A DNA stretch of 64,000 bases, from positions 868,001 to 932,000 of the forward strand of contig JAVHNS010000012.1 in the NCBI GenBank assembly GCA_036872755.1. The letters are read 5' to 3'. Of the stretch, positions 58,570 to 64,000 are shown piece after piece. Position numbers and translations under genes: made by a program. Position 1 is the first letter of the stretch; the number at the start of each line of letters is the position of its first letter. Source of the DNA: Orbilia blumenaviensis (Eukaryota > Ascomycota > Orbiliomycetes > Orbiliales > Orbiliaceae). The notes beneath the pieces were generated by a model. That model was not told the origin of the DNA and did not search any database. It worked only from the letters and a program-made list of their open reading frames with translations.

Positions 58570-61127
58570 TGTGGAAGATGCGCCGAACAAACTTTAGGGA
58601 TTCGCAAGAAATTGAAAAGTATATATATTGAAGATAGCTATGAATGATAATCTAAGGGATCTGAAAGATTGATTGATAGTTGATTAATTGGATGTATATA
58701 TGTGTATAATTGATTGTGGATGCTTGATAGTTCTGAAGTGTCTGTGGGATGGTTGATTGACTGATTGATTGGTTGATTGATGCTGATGAGAATGGCTTTT
58801 ATTGGCGTCGGGAAATGGTTCTTTTATATCTGATTCGAGCTTGATCCTCAATATTCTAAACATAATTAATTTACAATGTATTCCCGTTGTATAATACGCT
58901 TAACTTCAGATTTCTAACTTGTAATTTCCACGATAACACCGTTCTGCTGTCCAGATAGTTGCCGCCGGAGTTATGGTTATTGGTGTGGAGTTAGCGCCGG
59001 CGCCGCCAATTGCGGCCAAACTTTCATGACCAATGTTGCAAACCCCAATTTTCGAAGGCGTTCTTCCGCCCACCATCCTCGCCAATTGTGCGTATGCTGC
59101 TGACCGGCCGCTAACGGCTGCATATGTCTCTCGATTGGAAATGCAAGACTGGATACTTCTAGACCCCTTAATAACGCCAAATATCGATATTCTGAAGAAG
59201 TTATTGAGACAGTCGGGTATCCATGAGGCTTGTGTTGTGCCGCTTTTGATCAAGGCATCTCAACATCTATAGCTAGCTAGCTCCGTAGCCCCGCCACCAA
59301 TTGGTTTGGAGCAGGATGAAAACTCCAAATTGGCCAAAACTAGTGCTGTTTGTCTTCAAATCTAACCCAAAGAGTACTAAAGGTCATCAATCTACGTCTG
59401 CATGGGCATCATGCAGCTGGCTTATGTGATGTCACTGATTTCGGGAATATGCAGGGGTGGGAATAAGTATGGTGTTTGCGCACAACGAGGACTTGGAGGG
59501 AGCCTTTGTTAACTCCAGTTACCTCCGGAAGGGTATTCTTGGCGCTTTCAAAGAGTTGTAGAATTCAAGGGAAACACAGAGTCGTTCGAACATTCAACTT
59601 CAAATGTTGCAAACCCCCCAAAAGCCTGTATTCGTTCTATCTATTGCTATCGATAATAATTAAGTTTCTAGTTGATGGTCAGACCACGATCGAATTCTAT
59701 TCTTTCGTTATCCACCTATCTCAAGCCATTGCGATATCGGCCTAGGCCTTTCCATCTTTCTCTTATCGATTATTAAAGCGTACCTTTCGCTTCCTTTTCT
59801 CAAAATTGCGAAATTTCAAAGTAGACATGCCACCTTGGCGCAACTTACACATCGATTCGACTCTAGTTCTTGCTCTGGCGACGTTACGCATTACATATCT
59901 ACTTCATGGGTATAACGGATAATTATATAACCCACTTCGATGCAATGGTTCCCCATATATTATTGGGCTCAGATGCCCATGGCCATCATATCTCTTGCAT
60001 AATTTAACTTTTTTTTTTTTCTCACTTTCTTTCCCTTGCACCGATAGTATCGTCGTCTACGGGGAAAAAGTTATCCCATCCGGATCCATCATGCGCATCT
60101 GCCTGCAGCAAGGTTACCTCCTTGGTCAAAGTCCCCCCTTCGAATCGAAGGGCGCCATGTGGACCTTTCCAAAAAGGTAAATGATCTAACATGCAACAGC
60201 GCAACACAAGAATCGTATTCATCAGGCCATCCGCTGTAAAGTCATAAACGGACACGTAGAACAAGCTCAGGATCCAGATATGGGATCCTGATGACAAAAT
60301 AAATTGAAACCGTAATATTTCTGTTTCAGAATCGTGAATTTTGTTTTCTATAGGGACGAAAAAAATCCGGAAGGGACTTAATATGGCGGCCTCACGTGCA
60401 ATCTACTATTCTGTATAAACCCGCATAATACCCAATGAAACTTATCCCACACATTCCGCCCGAATAGTCCGACTGATGCCAATTTAGCCTAACCAACAAC
60501 CCCCCGTTCGCAAATGACCAAATTCCACGATACCGGAACAAGTATGGTTCGTGTCTTAAACAGACCAGGTTGATGCCAACTATTAGTGTGTCTGAGCCTC
60601 GGGAATCACGTCAACGTCGAACAACTGATCGCATCGATCTCGTATCTTATTTAGTTTCTGACAGACCCTTTCCCGCTTCATATTACACTCAACCTCCACA
60701 AAAGAGCAGTTTTGGCCACCTACACTACCCCACCCCCCGGTTCCGATGGATATCCTTGGAACTACTCCGCGTGGAATGATTTCCTGAGGGATAAACACCG
60801 TGCTTTTTTGTCCCGGTTCCCGCACGAGAGCAATTTCCTCGTCTATATAAGGTCTCATCGGGAGCGACTTTGGTTCCCGACTTCGGCATACCGATCCTAA
60901 GCTTCGTCTTCATACGTCTTGTCTTAACTAAAAAAAAAGTCTCCCCCGATCACAAATCATCTTTGATATCCATCCGATATCCATCTGAAAGTAACTAAGT
61001 TACTTCATTTCTATAAGAAACTACAAACAGGATTTAAGCCTATTACATCGTTAGTGTGCACTTATCATATCCTGAAACGTGGCCTCCTAACTAACATATT
61101 TTTTACTTTAGAAAATCCACCATCTCA
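58570..61127. other. Intergenic spacer with TTGA repeats
   Basis: The SDR promoter side has a TGATTGAT-rich stretch (about 58655-58785) and a CCAAT box on the minus strand (complement of 58802-58806) about 230 nt above the SDR ATG. The rest is unremarkable. ORFs at 58906-59253 (minus) and 59033-59272 (plus) overlap each other and have no recognisable domain. Just before the small ORF at 61128, TTTTTTACTTTAG (61099-61111) could be a leader-intron acceptor. Confidence 0.5.
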
Positions 61128-61526
61128 ATGCCTTCCTCAGTAACTTCAAGTACTTCCTCTGACGACTACAAGATGCCTAGTCGTCACTGCACCTCCCTCC
61201 GGGACCATAACCAGGTCAAATTCCTGAACCGTTCCGCAAACACAAATACCTACCGTCTTCAGCAATTGCAAATCCCTCTTATTGAACTCTCAGATAAGAT
61301 CTCTGAGTATCACGATGGGGTAGACGGATCCCCCACCGACCGACGGCAAAGAGCCGAGATGATCCTTCAGCGCAATAGACTTGCCGAGCAAGTTGCTAGG
61401 ATTATTGATGAGATCAATGGCGAGCAGCATCGAGACTGGGAAGCCGTTTTCGAAGCCGCATGGATGGACAGCGAAGATTCTCACTCCGAGACTAGTTGTA
61501 GTGTCGGAGAGGATATGTCAGCATAA
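61128..61526 (+). CDS. Small acidic orphan protein, 132 aa
   Basis: I do not recognise it. ATG start in the context CTCAATGCC, no intron, 132 aa, ending in an acidic Ser-rich tail (SEDSHSETSCSVGED). The middle (about 45-100) is a predicted helical stretch with heptad-like Leu/Ile spacing (LQQLQIPLIELSDKI, then MILQRNRLAEQVARIIDEI), suggesting a coiled coil. The N-terminus is Ser/Thr-rich. The frame has balanced composition with no homopolymer, unlike the chance ORFs nearby, which makes it a probable real gene. No membrane or secretion signal. Confidence 0.55.
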   Translation: MPSSVTSSTSSDDYKMPSRHCTSLRDHNQVKFLNRSANTNTYRLQQLQIPLIELSDKISEYHDGVDGSPTDRRQRAEMILQRNRLAEQVARIIDEINGEQHRDWEAVFEAAWMDSEDSHSETSCSVGEDMSA

Positions 61527-64000
61527 GGCATAAAGAAGCTTGGTCTGGTATCCGGGTGAGGTCTATGCCGCGCTGTTTTATTTTTATTTTTTTCTGGGGG
61601 AAAGAAAGACAAGACTATATGATTCGATCGATCTCTTCTCTTCGTCTGTACATATATATTTTTTCGCCATCTCTACTTTTCTTGCGTTCCTGTTTCCTTT
61701 TTTCTTTCGTTTTATTCCCTTGCAATTTTGCGCTATAGCGATGTTAAGCCTTTTTTTGGGTGCCTTCCTTTGTTTCATTTGTTCTCTGTTTTACCAAGGG
61801 GCGTTTGAAAAAGGGCGTTTTAACATCGGGCTATAGCTTTTACTGGCGTGTTGGTATGGTTGTGTATTTTTATCACTATGGTTGGCGGGGCAATCTGAAA
61901 GCTCCTGAAGGATGCGTTTTTTTTAACGTCCTGTATTCCCCATTTACTCTGTTTTTTTGGTTTGGCCTCTTGTTTTACGCTACGGAAATCCTGTCATCGA
62001 CGCTCCCGAATTTCCTATCATATCCTTTCCAGAACAAGAAATTTGTGTAACATCTATAGCAGAGAATATATAACCAGAACACAATACTACTCACACAATA
62101 CTCTCTCCGTCACATGACGATTTTGGATGTTGAAACCTCTCGCTTGTGAATTTGTATGAGGTTGGATATCGATAGGTGAGGACCTTTGGTAGATCAACTG
62201 GGTGTAAACGGCAACCCGAGAAATCGGTGTAGACAGACGGGTTTCGTGAACCGACCTCAACGAAGCAGTTCCCGTAGAGACCGAATTTTCCGGTATCTCT
62301 GGGCCGTATACTCTTCAACAAGGTTGAATAATTCCGCGGCCGCGAAGACCGAAGTCCCGGGGGGAACTGATAACAAGGCCAACCTGGATCCGGAGAATAC
62401 TTTCGATTATGACTCCAGGGTTGCCTCGTCGTATACCGACCCTATGGACAGAAGCATGCGTAAGTGGGATTATGGTACGTATTGTGAAGACACACGAAGG
62501 CGAATTTTTGTATTTCAAATCCCTTTCCCGCATTTTCCATGTAACCAGCTGTTCACCTTGTTCGCTTTTTGCCTCTGTGGGGTATTAGCGAACATACGGG
62601 AACGTTGCATTATAGCGAAGGCTGGGGAAGGAGGCAAAACGAAAAGAGAATCGAGAGGGTGCGAATGCAATCTGAACACGAGACCCCAAAAATATATTTC
62701 GGATTGGGGATGTTATTCCCTTGCATTTCACATACATACTTATTGCATGTATGTACATTTAAAGTGTCGATATCCTGTTTAAGAAACCATGCATGCATGC
62801 AGCCAGCCAGCCTGCAGATTACTTAATACAGCCTACCCTACCTTACCCTCGCCTGCAAAAAAGCTGTCCACACCTCCCCAAGTAAAAATAATTGGTTCAG
62901 GTTGGACCCGACTTTTTCCGGGCTTGCGATACCGGTCCTAACAAGTCCGGTCGCGAGAAATTCCGATACATGGTCTGTGCTGAGCATTATCATCATCATT
63001 TTATATCGAAAGGGAGCTATATGTTTAAGCCCCCTTCCTTCTCTGCTAGTACAATGAGGGACAACGTATGGATTGGATGTGCAATCGATAACGAAATCGA
63101 TAGCTGGGATTAAACGGAAGTGGGATAGTGGAGTGGGTTTAGCTCGGAGTTGAACCTGGACTCCCCGGGAAGGCTGGTGTAACATGCCTAATTGGTGCCC
63201 TTTTCCTTTCCAATGCGCCGCACTGCGCCGTCAGCCGGCGCTGACGTGGAGAATCTACTTAAGCATTAGGTCTTCGGTACGTAATTATAATGGTAGCTGC
63301 AAACGGTCTTCTATCCACGTGATATGTCTTTTGGACTTCAAAGGTCTCAGAGATTTGGGGAAGATTCTGCTGGTATTCTAACAGCTGATGCATAAGTTCG
63401 AGCAAGTCTGTTTTGCAAATAGATGTGTATAGAAGCTAAAAGTGCACGGCTGCTATGTTGGGTTGGTAGGTTGAGATGGCATGTGTTGGTGCAGATTGTG
63501 CCTCACGTCGACCTAGGACTCGCCAGTAGGTCACATGACAGTTTTGGGCTTCATAACTTTCGGGGGTTTATGCGGGGGTGAAATAGGAGATGTGATGGAA
63601 GTCTTTCCCATAGTTGGGGCCAATATTGGTTTGGTGATGCTGGGTCGGTTGGTTTCGGGCGCGGGGGCTGAAAGTGTGGGTATACAGTCGTACTATGCGG
63701 GCTGCCGAACAAACGCTAAAATTGCAAGCAAGCCAAGCTTGATAACTAACGAGCGTACGGGGTTTTGGCTGCTTTTTCAAGACAGTTTATAGAAAAAAGG
63801 GAACTTAAAACAGTATAAATAATGATTTGAAAGAAAACAAGACGGCTCGCTTTCTTTTTAAAATCTTTTAACACTCGGAAGCAGTCCCAGAAAAGTACCC
63901 AGAGCCCCTACAGTAACTAGGTAGATACCTACCTAGGTGCCTAGTTATGCCACACTGTCAATCGTCATAAATCTTTATTCTGTCTTTGGTTATTTGGAGA
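61527..64000. other. Right-hand end, no supported gene
   Basis: T-rich 3' flank of the small ORF (61565-61800), then mixed sequence. A plus-strand open stretch at 62186-62475 lacks an ATG but ends at a consensus donor (G|GTACGT), so an internal exon is conceivable; no partner exon was found. An ACCTAGGT-type palindromic patch (63918-63945) resembles those near 15600. Nothing else can be supported before the window ends. Confidence 0.5.

Noticed and set aside
58906..59272. Overlapping opposite-strand ORFs of 115 and 79 aa
   Set aside because: No domain, no intron structure, and the two strands are equally open, which points to chance.
63124..63182. tRNA-like box B (GGTTCAACTCC) on the minus strand
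   Set aside because: The arms cannot form a T-stem (GGAGT pairs with ACTCC around the box instead), no box A is at the right spacing, and there is no acceptor stem.

Overview
The window is nuclear DNA of a filamentous ascomycete (Pezizomycotina). The evidence is short spliceosomal introns with GTAAGT/GTATGT donors, CTAAC-type branch sites and TAG/CAG acceptors; genes on both strands separated by long pyrimidine-rich or microsatellite-rich spacers; dispersed 5S rRNA genes; and typical fungal families (SntB/Snt2, Caf120, Fcy1 cytosine deaminase, Npl4, CAP10, WrbA/Pst2). I cannot fix the class or species from the sequence. There is no operon logic, virus, CRISPR array or intact transposon.

Layout. 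1-5443 has no supported gene. An F-box gene (5444-6818, +) converges on a five-exon orphan gene (7585-9880, -). A methyltransferase (11490-12335, +) converges on an STK16/Env7-like kinase (13350-14648, -). A 7 kb microsatellite-rich spacer then separates the kinase from the divergent chromatin regulator sntB (21631-27163, +, about 1735 aa). The cytosine deaminase fcy1 (28671-29594, +) converges on npl4 (30336-32707, -). A second long divergent spacer (32708-38557) leads to a very large CAF120-like PH-domain gene (38558-44453, +), which I assemble across a 588-nt intron. Next come a CAP10 glycosyltransferase (46881-48212, +), two diverged 5S rRNA genes (49189-49307 and 49517-49635, -) and ribosomal P0 (50187-51291, +). 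A WrbA/Pst2-type quinone reductase (53362-54240, +) converges on an AIG1/FAR-17a-like membrane protein (54789-55736, -). A short-chain dehydrogenase (57526-58569, -) and a small orphan ORF (61128-61526, +) follow. The last 2.4 kb has no convincing gene.

Most genes are housekeeping and do not form one pathway: chromatin reading (SntB), mRNA deadenylation or membrane links (Caf120), ERAD/Cdc48 (Npl4), ubiquitin ligase (F-box), translation (5S, P0), pyrimidine salvage (Fcy1) and quinone detoxification (Pst2).

The most striking observation is at the quinone reductase stop codon. The stop is TGA followed by CTAG, the strongest known eukaryotic readthrough context. Behind it lies an open, low-complexity 57-codon extension ending in Cys-Asn-Leu-Gln, a CaaX-type prenylation box with a second Cys four residues before it. 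Readthrough would therefore make a small fraction of a lipid-anchored form of an otherwise soluble flavoprotein. Secondary points are an apparent short/long isoform switch in the CAF120-like gene, a stop-free 150-nt intron in the AIG1-like gene, and compensatory base changes between the two 5S genes. Exon boundaries were derived by hand from splice signals and reading phase; no alignment or RNA data were available.
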